A DNA stretch of 64,000 nucleotides from Actinoplanes derwentensis (GCF_900104725.1 NZ_LT629758.1:6751001-6815000); one strand, 5' to 3'. Shown: positions 1 to 9,017, counted from the first letter of the stretch. The notes: generated by a model from the sequence alone, not told the origin. Numbers and translations are program-made.

Positions 1-74
1 GGCAGGGGCAGGAGCAGCAGGGCCCGGCGGCGGCCGAAGAGTCCGCGCGCGGTGATGAAAGCGACGGTGGACAT
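1..74 (-). CDS. ABC transporter permease, N-terminal fragment (runs off window)
   Basis: Only about 24 N-terminal codons are visible, reading leftwards from an ATG at 74. That ATG shares the ATGA overlap with the stop of the ABC ATPase on its right. The visible residues (MSTVAFITARGLFGRRR, then a leucine-rich stretch) look like a basic cytoplasmic lead-in to a first membrane helix. By position it should be the permease partner of the ATPase. The family is inferred from context because the body of the protein lies outside the window. Confidence 0.6.
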   Translation of the reverse strand, partial: MSTVAFITARGLFGRRRALLLLPL

Positions 75-1024
75 CAGCCCTCCAGCAGGTAGGAGAAGAC
101 GCTCTCCAGGGACTCGTCGGACGGCACCACCTGGCGCAGCCGGATGCCCTGGTCGAGCGCGATGCGGGGCAGCACGCGGGTGAAGCTGCCGTAGTCGGAG
201 GCCCGCACGGCCAGCCCGCCGTCCTCGATCTCGATGCCGGCGACCGATTTCTCGGCGATCAGCGAGACGGCCAGCCGGCGGTCGTCGGAGCTGCGCACGG
301 CGAAGACGTGCGGCCGGGTGGTCATCAGGCGGCGGATCTTGCGGTAATCGCCGGAGGCGGCGAGGCGGCCCGCCACGATCACCTGGACCAGGCCGGCGAC
401 CTGCTCGACCTCTTCCAGGATGTGCGAGCTGAACAGGATGGTGTGCCCGTTGTCGCCGAGGCCGTGCAGCAGTTCCATCATGTGCATGCGCTGGCGCGGG
501 TCCATGCCGTTGAACGGCTCGTCGAGCAGCAGCACCCGCGGCTCGTGGACTAGGGCGGCGGCGACCCGGGTGCGCTGGCGCATGCCCTTGGAGAAGGTCT
601 CGATCCGGCGGTCGGCGGCGCCGGTCATCTCGACCAGTTCGAGAGCGCGGCGGGCGGCGGCGGCCGGGTCGGGCAGTTTCTGCATCTTGGCGCAGGCGGT
701 GACGAACTGGCCGGCGGTCAGGTAGCCGTGCACCGACTCCCGCTCGGTGACCAGCCCGAGGTCGCGGTAGACGGCCGGGTTGCGCCAGGTGGGTTTGCCG
801 TCGATGGTGACGGTGCCCTTGGAGGGTGCGAGGAAGCCGGCCATCATGTGCAGAACGGTGGTCTTGCCGGCGCCGTTCGGGCCGAGCAGGCCGGTCACGC
901 CGGGGTTCAGCGACATGCTGATGTCGTTGACGGCGACCACGTTGCCGTACCACCGGGAGACGGTGGACAGCTCGACCACGCCGGTGGTGGTCGCGGTCTC
1001 GGCCGGGAGGGTCTGGGTGGTCAC
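74..1024 (-). CDS. ABC transporter ATP-binding protein (ABC-2 exporter type)
   Basis: A 316-residue cytoplasmic ATPase that should power an ABC-2 type exporter. The Walker A GPNGAGKT is at about residues 48-55, the signature FSKGMRQR at about 144-151, and Walker B VLLLDEP at about 164-170. The C-terminal 90 residues form the accessory domain common in this drug/lipid exporter class. The GTG start at 1024 overlaps the upstream permease stop as GTGA, and its own stop overlaps the next permease start. The genes are therefore translationally coupled, in the order ATPase-permease-ATPase-permease. The substrate is unknown. Confidence 0.93.
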   Translation of the reverse strand: MTTQTLPAETATTTGVVELSTVSRWYGNVVAVNDISMSLNPGVTGLLGPNGAGKTTVLHMMAGFLAPSKGTVTIDGKPTWRNPAVYRDLGLVTERESVHGYLTAGQFVTACAKMQKLPDPAAAARRALELVEMTGAADRRIETFSKGMRQRTRVAAALVHEPRVLLLDEPFNGMDPRQRMHMMELLHGLGDNGHTILFSSHILEEVEQVAGLVQVIVAGRLAASGDYRKIRRLMTTRPHVFAVRSSDDRRLAVSLIAEKSVAGIEIEDGGLAVRASDYGSFTRVLPRIALDQGIRLRQVVPSDESLESVFSYLLEG

Positions 1025-1887
1025 AGCGAGGCCACCTTCCGGTAGCGGGCCAGCAGGAGCAGGAGGCTTACCGCGATCAGGCAGACCGCCTCGATGCCGT
1101 AGATCGGGCCGAACCGGCCCTGGTCGAGGTCGAATCCGCTGGTGCCGCCGCTGAGCCAGAACCCGACCCCACCGATCAGGGTCATCGGGCTGGCCAGGCC
1201 GGCCAGGCTGTTCACGGTGGTCGACGGCAGCGTGGAGAGCACGGCGACGATCGGGGCGGACATCAGGAAGATCGCGACGATGCCGCCGGCCGCGAACGCC
1301 TGCTTGCCGGTGAAGGAGGCGACGAGCAGGCCGATCCCGGCGAACATGACCGCCCAGAGCAGGCTGTAGCCCCAGCCGGGGATCAGGTCGCCGAGCTCGG
1401 AGAACACGCCCTTGGCACCGTCCTTGGTGGTGAACGCGGCGCCGAGGAACATGATGAACTGCGGGACGCCGAGCAGCAGCCAGATCGCGGTGGCCATGGC
1501 GGCGAACTTGGCGATCACGTAGTCGGCGGCGCGCAGCGGCCGGCTGAAGTACAGCGGCAGGGTCCCGGCCCGCAGGTCACGGGAGACCAGCTGGGGCGCG
1601 ACGATCGCCACGAAGAAGATGATCAGGAAGCTCATCTGGTCGGCGAACCCGGCGTAGGTGAAGATCGCCTGGCCGATCTGCGACCGGACGGCGGCCGCGA
1701 TCACCGCGGTCAGCAGCATGATGCCGAAGACCAGCCACGGGAAGATCTTGGCCTTGGCGGAGCGGCCCAGCCCGAACGCCGAACGCAGGCCGTGCACATA
1801 GAGCGAGAACTGGAGGGCGAAGCGGCCCAGGCGAGGCCCGGAGTACCGCTGGTACCCGATGTCATGAATGACGCCGGCCTCAGACAT
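1021..1887 (-). CDS. ABC-2 type transporter permease
   Basis: A 288-residue integral membrane protein with about six hydrophobic segments, including FPWLVFGIMLLTAVIAAAV near residue 50, MSFLIIFFVAIVAPQLV near 85, and a last helix ending LLLLLARY before the basic tail. A cytoplasmic motif resembling SRDLRAGTLPLYFSRPL near residue 103 is typical of ABC-2 permeases. It overlaps the upstream ATPase gene by 8 bases and the downstream one by 4, so it sits inside a four-gene exporter operon. No substrate can be read from the sequence. Confidence 0.88.
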   Translation of the reverse strand: MSEAGVIHDIGYQRYSGPRLGRFALQFSLYVHGLRSAFGLGRSAKAKIFPWLVFGIMLLTAVIAAAVRSQIGQAIFTYAGFADQMSFLIIFFVAIVAPQLVSRDLRAGTLPLYFSRPLRAADYVIAKFAAMATAIWLLLGVPQFIMFLGAAFTTKDGAKGVFSELGDLIPGWGYSLLWAVMFAGIGLLVASFTGKQAFAAGGIVAIFLMSAPIVAVLSTLPSTTVNSLAGLASPMTLIGGVGFWLSGGTSGFDLDQGRFGPIYGIEAVCLIAVSLLLLLARYRKVASL

Positions 1888-2800
1888 CGGCCGTCTCCTT
1901 CGCGGTGAAGAGCTCGGCGACGCGGTGCCGACGCTGGTCCAGGCGGTGCAGGTTGAGGTCGAGGTCGGTGACGGCGGTGAGGATCCGGTCGTACGCCGTC
2001 TCGGACTCCATGGCGACGAGCAGCAACCGGCCGTCCCGGGTGACCGGCAGGCCCATGGCGGTGAGGGCGGTGAACAGCTCGTCGGTGCCTTCGGCGACCT
2101 CGACCGCGAGCACGTCGGACGCCTCTGTCATCGAGGAGATCCGGTCGGCGCGCAGCAGACGGCCACCCTCGATGGCGATCAGCGAGTCACAGATCCGCTC
2201 GACCTCGCCGAGCAGGTGCGAACAGACCACCACGGAGATGCCGAACTCGGTGCCGATCCGCTGGATCAGGGCGAGCATGGCGTCGCGGCCAGCCGGGTCG
2301 AGGCCGTTGGTGGGTTCGTCGAGCAGCAGCAAGTCGGGGTCGTGCACCAGCGCCTGGGCCAGTTTGACCCGCTGTTTCATGCCGGTGGAGTAGCCGCCGA
2401 TCTGCCGGTAACGCTCCTCGTAGAGGCCGACGTGCCGCAGCGCCTCGGAGGCGCGCTCGCGGGCCGCGGTCTTCGGCAGGCCGCTCATCCGGCCCAGGTG
2501 GGTGACGAACTCGGCAGCCGAGACGTCGGGCGGGAGGCAGTCGTTCTCCGGCATGTAGCCGACCCGGGCCCGCACTTTGTCCGTGTCGACCACCGGGTCG
2601 AGGTCGAAGACCCGGACGGTGCCGCCGCTGGGCGGCACCAGCCCGAGCATGATTTTGATGAAGGTGCTCTTACCTGCGCCGTTGGCACCGACGAGGCCGA
2701 TGACACCGGCGTCGACGGCGACGGTCAGGTCCGCGAGGGCGGTCACCCCGCCGCCATACGTCTTGGTCAACCCGTCCGTAGCGATGATGGTCACGGGCAC
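1880..2800 (-). CDS. ABC transporter ATP-binding protein (ABC-2 exporter type), first gene of operon
   Basis: A 306-residue ATPase with Walker A GANGAGKS at about residues 38-45, signature YSTGMKQR at about 136-143 and Walker B LLLLDEPTNGLD just after. It is homologous to the ATPase two genes downstream, so the operon holds two related ATPase/permease pairs. It is the promoter-proximal gene. The intergenic stretch 2801-2909 upstream carries four CTCAG/CTGAG half-sites at helical spacing. The start at 2800 places the P-loop at the usual distance from the N terminus. The transported molecule is unknown. Confidence 0.93.
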   Translation of the reverse strand: MPVTIIATDGLTKTYGGGVTALADLTVAVDAGVIGLVGANGAGKSTFIKIMLGLVPPSGGTVRVFDLDPVVDTDKVRARVGYMPENDCLPPDVSAAEFVTHLGRMSGLPKTAARERASEALRHVGLYEERYRQIGGYSTGMKQRVKLAQALVHDPDLLLLDEPTNGLDPAGRDAMLALIQRIGTEFGISVVVCSHLLGEVERICDSLIAIEGGRLLRADRISSMTEASDVLAVEVAEGTDELFTALTAMGLPVTRDGRLLLVAMESETAYDRILTAVTDLDLNLHRLDQRRHRVAELFTAKETADV

Positions 2801-2839
2801 AGCCTATGGAGGCGATGCGACTCGATGGATCCGGAAATC

Positions 2840-2877
2840 CCCTGAGGTGTCCTCAGGGTCTCTCAGCAGCCTCTCAG
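2840..2877. promoter_or_regulatory. CTGAG/CTCAG half-site array upstream of the ABC exporter operon
   Basis: CCCTGAGG at 2840-2847 and CCTCAGGG at 2851-2858 form a perfect 8-bp inverted repeat with a TGT spacer. Two more CTCAG copies follow at 2862 and 2873. The four half-sites start 10, 10 and 11 bp apart, so they lie on one helix face, 40-80 bp upstream of the ATPase start at 2800. A related CTCAGGGT pair lies in the promoter region of the two-component locus at 49178-49196. Confidence 0.55.
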
Positions 2878-2909
2878 GAAAGCGAGAGGCCGCGACGGAA
2901 GGAACAAGA

Positions 2910-4202
2910 TCAGCCGAGCGAGACCTGGAAGACCGGCAGCCGTCCCAGCCGGCGGTACTCGCGCAGGGCGTCCGGCGTGCTGTCCACCCGGGAGTCCTGC
3001 CGCTTGTGATTGGCCGGCGTCTCGAAGTGCACCATCGCCTTGATCCCCGGGTAGTCGGCGATCTGCTCACCCACCTCACGATAGAACTCGGCCATGTGAT
3101 CGGGGTTGCGCTTGGAGAACCAGACTCCCCATTCCGCGATCATCAGCGGTTTGGACGGATGCCGCCGGCTCACCCAGTTGTAGAACCCGGGCCAGCCGGG
3201 CTTGCTCGCCGACCGCCGGTTGAGCAGCTCGGCGAAGTCGCCGTGGCCGTACCCGGGGTCGCTGTACGAGTAGGTGTCGAATCCGATCCAGTCGACCACG
3301 TCGTCACCGGGGTACATGTGCTGGAACCAGCTCCGGGTGGTGTGCGGCACGTAAGCCATGTGAACCAGAACGGTCACCACGTTCGTCGCGCCCTTGGCCC
3401 GCAGCCGTTTCACCACGTGCCGGAACATGGCCGCGTAGTCGCGCGCCGTGTAACCGGAGCCGGGCCGCTCACGGACCTGGTCCTCGGCCTCGTGGTGCAC
3501 GGCGAAGAAGAACCGTTCCCGGAAGTTCTCCTTCAGGTGTACGGCGAGCCGGTCCAGGAATTCGTCGGTACGCCGGTCGCCGCGCGCGATCTTCGCCCAG
3601 GTGGCGGTCTCGGGTTTCCAGTTGAGCAGCAGGATGCGTTTGCGGCCGGGTTCCCGCGCGATGGCGATCTCCTGCTCGGTGGGGAACATCTGCCGGATGC
3701 CACGGTGGTAGCCGTGGAAGATCGCCTGGGGCCGGCCGGTCTTACGCTCGAACTCGGCGAGCGCGCGCTGGCCGCGCCGTTCGGTGCGCGCGCCGGGTGC
3801 GACGCCCCACAGGATGCCGCAGGTCGGCACGAGTCTCGAACCGACCTGGCAGTCGTCCGGATCACGGGTGGCGGACTCCGTGGGCCCGCGCAGCAGCCGG
3901 TCGGTGCCCTCGCCGGTCGCCGCGGGCAGCGGCCGGTAGGTGGCCCGGGAGCGGGTGACCGTGGTGGTGGGCAGCACGAACGGGCTGGGCGAGACGGCGG
4001 AGGCGGTGGGCGACGGGGTGGGGACGGGTGTGGGCGAGAGGGAGACGGTCGGTGAAGCGACGACGGGGACGGGCGACTCGACCGGGATGTCGAGGACGTC
4101 CGCGCTTTCGGTCCGCGCCCAGGCCAGCGTGGCGGTGACGGACATGGCGAACGCCGTGGTCAGTGCAGCGACGTGCAGTAGTCGGGAACGGGTCTGATTC
4201 AC
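2910..4202 (-). CDS. Secreted GH26-like glycoside hydrolase
   Basis: A 430-residue exported protein. Residues 1-29 are a Sec signal peptide ending near TLAWA. A Pro/Ser/Thr-rich linker covers about 40-85, and a TIM-barrel catalytic domain resembling GH26 beta-mannanases fills about 130-425. Candidate catalytic glutamates are in AVHHEAED (about residue 236, acid/base) and LMIAEWGVWF (about 356, nucleophile). WIGFDTYSYSDPGYG lies between them. It flanks a polysaccharide locus in antisense orientation and has a functional cousin at 13341, so editing or release of that polymer is a reasonable inference. The substrate is unproven. Confidence 0.82.
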   Translation of the reverse strand: MNQTRSRLLHVAALTTAFAMSVTATLAWARTESADVLDIPVESPVPVVASPTVSLSPTPVPTPSPTASAVSPSPFVLPTTTVTRSRATYRPLPAATGEGTDRLLRGPTESATRDPDDCQVGSRLVPTCGILWGVAPGARTERRGQRALAEFERKTGRPQAIFHGYHRGIRQMFPTEQEIAIAREPGRKRILLLNWKPETATWAKIARGDRRTDEFLDRLAVHLKENFRERFFFAVHHEAEDQVRERPGSGYTARDYAAMFRHVVKRLRAKGATNVVTVLVHMAYVPHTTRSWFQHMYPGDDVVDWIGFDTYSYSDPGYGHGDFAELLNRRSASKPGWPGFYNWVSRRHPSKPLMIAEWGVWFSKRNPDHMAEFYREVGEQIADYPGIKAMVHFETPANHKRQDSRVDSTPDALREYRRLGRLPVFQVSLG

Positions 4203-4383
4203 AAAGGCCGAGTATCAAAGGATCATATCGACTTGTCCAGTATCCGGCTATTTTCTACCAGAATTGACGGTATGCAAGTTTCATCCTGAACGGGGAAAGA
4301 TCGGAAATGGACCGTGAGCCCGACTCGACCGCCTCGATCCGGCCTGGGAAACTGTCCCCCAAATACGTGCAGGGGGATTCGAA

Positions 4384-5904
4384 GTGAATGGTTCGGTACT
4401 GCCCGAGGACGTGCTCCGGGACGCTCCCTCCTTCACCCCGCGTCCCTACGAGCTGGCAGACCTAGAGCTGCTGCTCTCCGGCGCCTACGCTCCGCTGACC
4501 GGATTCGTCGGTCGCGCCGACCTGGTCGCGCTCACCCGGACCGGCCGGCTCGCCGACGGCACACCCTGGCCGGTGCCGGTGACCTGCGAGGTTCCGGGGG
4601 AGATCGCGTCCGCACTGGACCCGGCTGACTCGGCGCGTCGCACCCTGGTGCTGACCGATCCGGAGGGCGCGCCGGTCGCCGCGGTCGAGGCCACCGACGT
4701 GTGGCAGACCGGGGAGAACCGGTTCGCCATCGGCGGCCCGGTGCGCCCGATGGGCGACGGCGGGCACGGCCCGTTCCAGCGCCTGCGCCGGACTCCGGAG
4801 GAGGTCAGGGCCCTGCTCCCACCGGGCCGGGTGCTCGGGGTGATCGCCGATCGGCCTCTGCACCGGCCACAGTTGGCGCAGATCGCCGGCGCCGCCCGTA
4901 CCCTCGCGGCTCATCTCTTGATCTTGATCCCGGTCAGCGGACCGGGACCGGACGGGCTGCCTCCGGAGGCGCTGGTCCGGTCGATCTTCGCGGCCCGGGA
5001 CCGGATGCCCCCGGCGACGGTGGTCGCGGTGCCGGTGCTCAACCGCGGTGACGAGATGCGGGACGCACTGCTGCGCGCGCGGGTGGCCCAGGCGTACGGG
5101 GTGACCCACGTGCTGTCCACCGGGGACTCGCTCTCCGGGGCCGGCCTGCGGGTGCTGCTGCCCCGCGAGCTGGCCTACGACAACCGGGACGGCCAGTGGC
5201 GCTGGCGCGACGACATCCCGCCGCGCAACCGCCGCCTGGCGATGACCCCGGGTGAGATCGACGACCTGCTGGACCGGGGTTTCCCGCTGCCCGAGTGGCA
5301 CACCCCACCGGCGGTGGCCAAGGAGCTGTCCCGGGTCCGGCCGCCACGCCGGCACCGCGGGCTGGTGGTCTTCTTCACCGGCCTGTCCGGGTCCGGCAAG
5401 TCGACGATCGCCCGGAACCTGGCCGACGCGCTGCGGGAGAACGGCGACCGCACGGTCACCCTGCTCGACGGGGACGTGGTGCGCCGGGAGCTGACCGCGG
5501 GACTCGGCTTCAGCAAGGCCGACCGGGACCGCAACGTGCGCCGGATCGGCTGGGTGGCGGCCGAGGTGGCCCGGCACCGGGGGATGGCGGTGGCCTGCCC
5601 GATCGCGCCGTACGAGGCGGCCCGTGCGGCGGCCCGGCGGATGTCGGTGGAGGCCGGCGGCGGGTTCATCCTGGTGCACGTCGCCACGCCGCTGGAGGTG
5701 TGCGAGAGCCGGGACCGCAAGGGGCTGTACGCCCGGGCACGAGCCGGCCAGTTGCGCGGCATGACCGGCATCGACGACCCGTACGAGGTTCCGGCGAACC
5801 CGGAATTGACCATCGACACCACCACGATGACCGTTCCGGAGGCGGTCGACGTGGTCCTCAACTACCTGATGGAAAGCGGCTGGGTGGAGCCCAAGCTGAC
5901 GTAG
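4384..5904 (+). CDS. cysC: Adenylyl-sulfate (APS) kinase with degenerate N-terminal ATP-sulfurylase-like domain
   Basis: A 506-residue protein. The C-terminal third is a complete APS kinase: P-loop GLSGSGKS at about 333-340, DGDVVRRELTAGLGFS, RDRNVRRIGWVA, and the KGLYARARAGQLRGMTGID lid. It should make PAPS from APS. The N-terminal 320 residues have the PUA/ATP-sulfurylase fold signature, but the QxRNPxH motif reads ADRPLHR (about 154-160) and the GRDHAG motif is replaced by STGDSLSGAG. Sulfurylase activity is therefore doubtful. The GTG start has an AGGGGGA ribosome site at 4371-4377. The gene heads a locus with two sulfotransferases, pointing to local PAPS supply. Confidence 0.9.
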   Translation: MNGSVLPEDVLRDAPSFTPRPYELADLELLLSGAYAPLTGFVGRADLVALTRTGRLADGTPWPVPVTCEVPGEIASALDPADSARRTLVLTDPEGAPVAAVEATDVWQTGENRFAIGGPVRPMGDGGHGPFQRLRRTPEEVRALLPPGRVLGVIADRPLHRPQLAQIAGAARTLAAHLLILIPVSGPGPDGLPPEALVRSIFAARDRMPPATVVAVPVLNRGDEMRDALLRARVAQAYGVTHVLSTGDSLSGAGLRVLLPRELAYDNRDGQWRWRDDIPPRNRRLAMTPGEIDDLLDRGFPLPEWHTPPAVAKELSRVRPPRRHRGLVVFFTGLSGSGKSTIARNLADALRENGDRTVTLLDGDVVRRELTAGLGFSKADRDRNVRRIGWVAAEVARHRGMAVACPIAPYEAARAAARRMSVEAGGGFILVHVATPLEVCESRDRKGLYARARAGQLRGMTGIDDPYEVPANPELTIDTTTMTVPEAVDVVLNYLMESGWVEPKLT

Positions 5905-5994
5905 ACCATCACTACGGCGGGAGTGGGGCGTTGGACCCTCTGGGGCGAAACGCCCATACCCTCACTCCATTCCCGGAAGGGTCGCCGAAGACTG

Positions 5995-7653
5995 ATGGAA
6001 TCGTCCCGCCCCTCGTCCGATCTCTCGCACTACCTCGGTGCGTTCCGCCGCCACTGGTGGATCGCCCTGGTGGCCACGGGTGCCGGCCTGGGCGGCGGCG
6101 TGGTCCTGACGCAGACCATGCCGAAGGTCTACGAATCGTCGGCCTCGGTGCTGGTGCAGCCGATGGACCAGGACTCCAACGCCGAGGGCGGCCGGACCAA
6201 GAGCGCGGTGAACCTGGACACCGAGGCTCAGCTGGTCGCCTCCGGCGCGGTCCTGGTGAAGGCCACCACCCTGCTGCGCAGCGATCTGTCGCCGATCGAG
6301 CTGGCCAAGTCGGTGTCGGTGCAGGTGCCGGCGAACACCACGGTTCTGGTGATCACCTTCAAGGCGGAGACGCCGGCGAAGGCGCAGGCCGGGTCGCACG
6401 CGTTCGCCGAGGCGTACCTGCGCAACCGGGAGGACACCGCGCGAGCGGTGCTGGACAAGCGGATCCGTTCGCTGAACCTCAAGGTCAAGCAGCTGACCAC
6501 GGCGCTCACCGGGTTCAACGCGAAACTGGCCGGCGCGAAGAAGGGCAGTTCCACCGAGAGCAACCTGCAGAGCCTGCGCAACAACTCGCAGAACCAGCTC
6601 AACTCGTGGACCGGCAAACTCAACGAGCTGACCACCACCATGATCGGCGGCGGCAGCATCATCAGCGACTCCCGCCTGCCGGAGGAGCCGACCAGCCCGA
6701 ACCCGTGGCTGAACATCGGCACCGGCGGCATGCTGGGGCTGCTGCTCGGTCTCGGGCTGGCGTACCTGCGGGAGCGTTTCGACCGGCGCCTGATCTCGGT
6801 CGGTGACGTCCGGGACCGGGGCCGGGTGCCGGTGCTGGCGGCTCTCGACGAGCGCAGCACCCCGCACTACGACGACGTTCTCCAGCCCTACGGGCCGGGC
6901 GGGCGCATCTTCAACCGGCTGCGCAACGAGGTGCTGGCCAGTCTGCAGGAGGACGACCGGATCATCGTGGTGACCGGCACCAGCCGCGGCTCGGCCAGCA
7001 CGCTGGTGGCGGCGAACCTGGCGGCGGCTCTGGCCCGGACCGGCAGTGACGTGATCCTGATCGGGGCGCACCTGCCGGACAGTGTGGTGGACGCCGCGCC
7101 GCTGGCCCGGATGTTCGGGGTCGCCCCCACGCCGGGGCTCTCCGACCTGCTGGCCGGCCGGGTCAGCCTGGGCCGCACCCTGCAGCGCGCGCCGCGCATC
7201 CCGTCGCTGCGGGTGATCACCACCGGTGGGGCGGCCACCGCGGCCGGCCTGATGCAGTCGCAGCGTCTCAAGGACACCCTGCAACATCTGCACCGGCAGG
7301 GCGGCTACGTGATCATCGAGGCGCCGTCGACCACCTCCAGCGCGGACGCGCAGAGCCTGGCCAGCCTCGCCGACGCGGCCATCCTCGCGGTCGAACTGCG
7401 TCGCTCGCTGCGCCCGGCCCTGGTCGACGCCGCCGAACAGTTGCAGCGGGTCGGTACCCCGCTGCTCGGCGCGGTCGTGCTGCCCCGGCTGCCCACCCCG
7501 CAGCCGGGTGACATGACGACGACCCCGGCGGTGACCCTGCCGGCGGACTCCGATTCACCGACCCAGCAGCTCTCGTTCGCCGGGCGGCAGCGGGAACGGG
7601 ACGACGAGGCCGCCGACCGGTCCGTCGCCGGTGCGGACGGCGACGAACAGTGA
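5995..7653 (+). CDS. Wzz-type chain-length determinant with degenerate BY-kinase-like domain
   Basis: The ATG at 5995 gives about 552 residues and places the first helix (WWIALVATGAGLGGGVVL) close to the N terminus, as in polysaccharide co-polymerases. A periplasmic coiled region around residues 140-220 is followed by a second helix (GTGGMLGLLLGLGLAYLRE). A cytoplasmic domain like bacterial tyrosine kinases follows. Its Walker A position reads TGTSRGSASTLVAAN with no lysine, and no tyrosine cluster is present, so it is probably not a kinase. A start at 5923 is possible but adds an arginine-rich leader without family support. The stop overlaps the next gene as GTGA. Confidence 0.85.
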   Translation: MESSRPSSDLSHYLGAFRRHWWIALVATGAGLGGGVVLTQTMPKVYESSASVLVQPMDQDSNAEGGRTKSAVNLDTEAQLVASGAVLVKATTLLRSDLSPIELAKSVSVQVPANTTVLVITFKAETPAKAQAGSHAFAEAYLRNREDTARAVLDKRIRSLNLKVKQLTTALTGFNAKLAGAKKGSSTESNLQSLRNNSQNQLNSWTGKLNELTTTMIGGGSIISDSRLPEEPTSPNPWLNIGTGGMLGLLLGLGLAYLRERFDRRLISVGDVRDRGRVPVLAALDERSTPHYDDVLQPYGPGGRIFNRLRNEVLASLQEDDRIIVVTGTSRGSASTLVAANLAAALARTGSDVILIGAHLPDSVVDAAPLARMFGVAPTPGLSDLLAGRVSLGRTLQRAPRIPSLRVITTGGAATAAGLMQSQRLKDTLQHLHRQGGYVIIEAPSTTSSADAQSLASLADAAILAVELRRSLRPALVDAAEQLQRVGTPLLGAVVLPRLPTPQPGDMTTTPAVTLPADSDSPTQQLSFAGRQRERDDEAADRSVAGADGDEQ

Positions 7654-9017
7654 CCCCGGTCGCGGCGCGACCGCTCGCCGGGACCACACCCCGTACCACC
7701 CGGAACCGCTCGTTGCCGGCTTGGCCGGTGGCCGGGATCCTGCTGCTCTATCCGCTGTGGTGGGCCGCCGGCCTGGGCGTGCTGATCTTCCCGCTGATGG
7801 CCGTGCCGATGCTGTTCCTGCTGGTCCGGCGACGGTCAGCGGGCCGGCAAATACTGCTGCCGCCGGGCTTCATCTGGTGGGTGATCTTCCTGGCCGCGGT
7901 GGTGCTGAGTATCGCCGCGCTGGGCACGGACCCGCCGGGGACGGTCGCCGAACGCGCCAGTGAGCGCCTGCTCGCGGTCGGTTACAAGCTGGCGATGTAC
8001 GCCGCGCTGACCGTGCTGCTGATCTACGCGGGCAACCTGACCGAGGCGGAACTGTCCCGCCGTCGGCTGGTCCGCCTGCTGGCCGGCATGTTCGTGCTGA
8101 CAGTGCTGGGCGGCCTGCTCGGCATGGTGGCCGGGAACTTCGAGTTCACCTCGCCGGTCGAATGGCTGCTGCCGGGACAGATCCGGAACAAGGGATTCGT
8201 CCGGTCGCTGGTTCACCCGTACGCCGCTCAGATCATGGACATCGTCGGCGGGGAGAAACCGCGACCGGCCGCGCCCTGGGGCTACACCAACACCTGGGGC
8301 AACAACTTCGGCCTGCTGCTGCCGTGGCTGATCGTGGCCGCCTGGTGGAGCCGCGGCGCCGGCCGGAAACTGCTGGCGATCGGATGCCTGGCGGTCTCGG
8401 TGGTGCCCGCGGTCGCGTCCCTGAACCGGGGCCTGTGGATCGGGGTCGGCCTGCTGCTGGGTTACGTGGCGATCCGTTACGTACTGGCCGGCCGGGTCTG
8501 GATCCTGATCCTGCTGCCGCTGCTCGGCGGCGCGCTGACGGTGGCGCTCACGCTCACCCCGCTCGGTACCACGGTGTCGGCCCGGATGGACAACGGCAAG
8601 TCCAACGGGGTCCGGTCGTTCCTGATCGAGAAGGCGCTGGACGGGTTCGCCGGGTCACCGGTGATCGGCTACGGCGGCACCCGCAACACCCTCGGCGGAC
8701 GCAACTCGATCACCGTCGGGGAGAGTGCCGGCTGCGAGCGCTGCGGCAACTTCACCGTCGGCGGCAACGGCCAGCTCTGGCAGCTGCTCTACGCGCACGG
8801 CGCGGCCGGCACCGCGGGCTATCTCGGATTCTTCGCCTACGGGCTGTGGCGGTTCCGCCGCGACCGCAGCCCGATCGGGATCGCCGGCAGCGCCGCGCTC
8901 GTCTCGTCGTTCTCCGCGATGCTCTGGTACAACGCGCTGGTCACCCCCTTGGCCTTCATGGTTCTGGCATATGCGCTGCTCTGGCGCAATCAGATCGAGG
9001 GGGAACTCAAAACATGA
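7650..9017 (+). CDS. O-antigen polymerase/ligase-like membrane protein (Wzy/WaaL type)
   Basis: A 455-residue polytopic protein with about ten hydrophobic segments and a long extracytoplasmic loop (about residues 170-220 and 310-380). It has a conserved-looking SLNRGLWIGVGLLL stretch typical of the O-antigen ligase family, in which the loop arginine and the RGLW segment matter. Family members polymerise or transfer lipid-linked repeat units at the outer face of the membrane. Coupled GTGA overlap with the Wzz-like gene and ATGA overlap with the next gene support a Wzx/Wzy-dependent assembly system. Sequence alone cannot separate polymerase from ligase. Confidence 0.83.
   Translation: MTPVAARPLAGTTPRTTRNRSLPAWPVAGILLLYPLWWAAGLGVLIFPLMAVPMLFLLVRRRSAGRQILLPPGFIWWVIFLAAVVLSIAALGTDPPGTVAERASERLLAVGYKLAMYAALTVLLIYAGNLTEAELSRRRLVRLLAGMFVLTVLGGLLGMVAGNFEFTSPVEWLLPGQIRNKGFVRSLVHPYAAQIMDIVGGEKPRPAAPWGYTNTWGNNFGLLLPWLIVAAWWSRGAGRKLLAIGCLAVSVVPAVASLNRGLWIGVGLLLGYVAIRYVLAGRVWILILLPLLGGALTVALTLTPLGTTVSARMDNGKSNGVRSFLIEKALDGFAGSPVIGYGGTRNTLGGRNSITVGESAGCERCGNFTVGGNGQLWQLLYAHGAAGTAGYLGFFAYGLWRFRRDRSPIGIAGSAALVSSFSAMLWYNALVTPLAFMVLAYALLWRNQIEGELKT

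Noticed and set aside
2577..4055. 492-codon plus-strand frame over the GH26-like gene
   Set aside because: The minus strand has a signal peptide and catalytic motifs; the plus frame shows none.
5923..5994. Upstream GTG start for the Wzz-like gene
   Set aside because: The added 24 residues are Arg-rich, unlike the family, which begins close to the first helix; the ATG at 5995 fits better.
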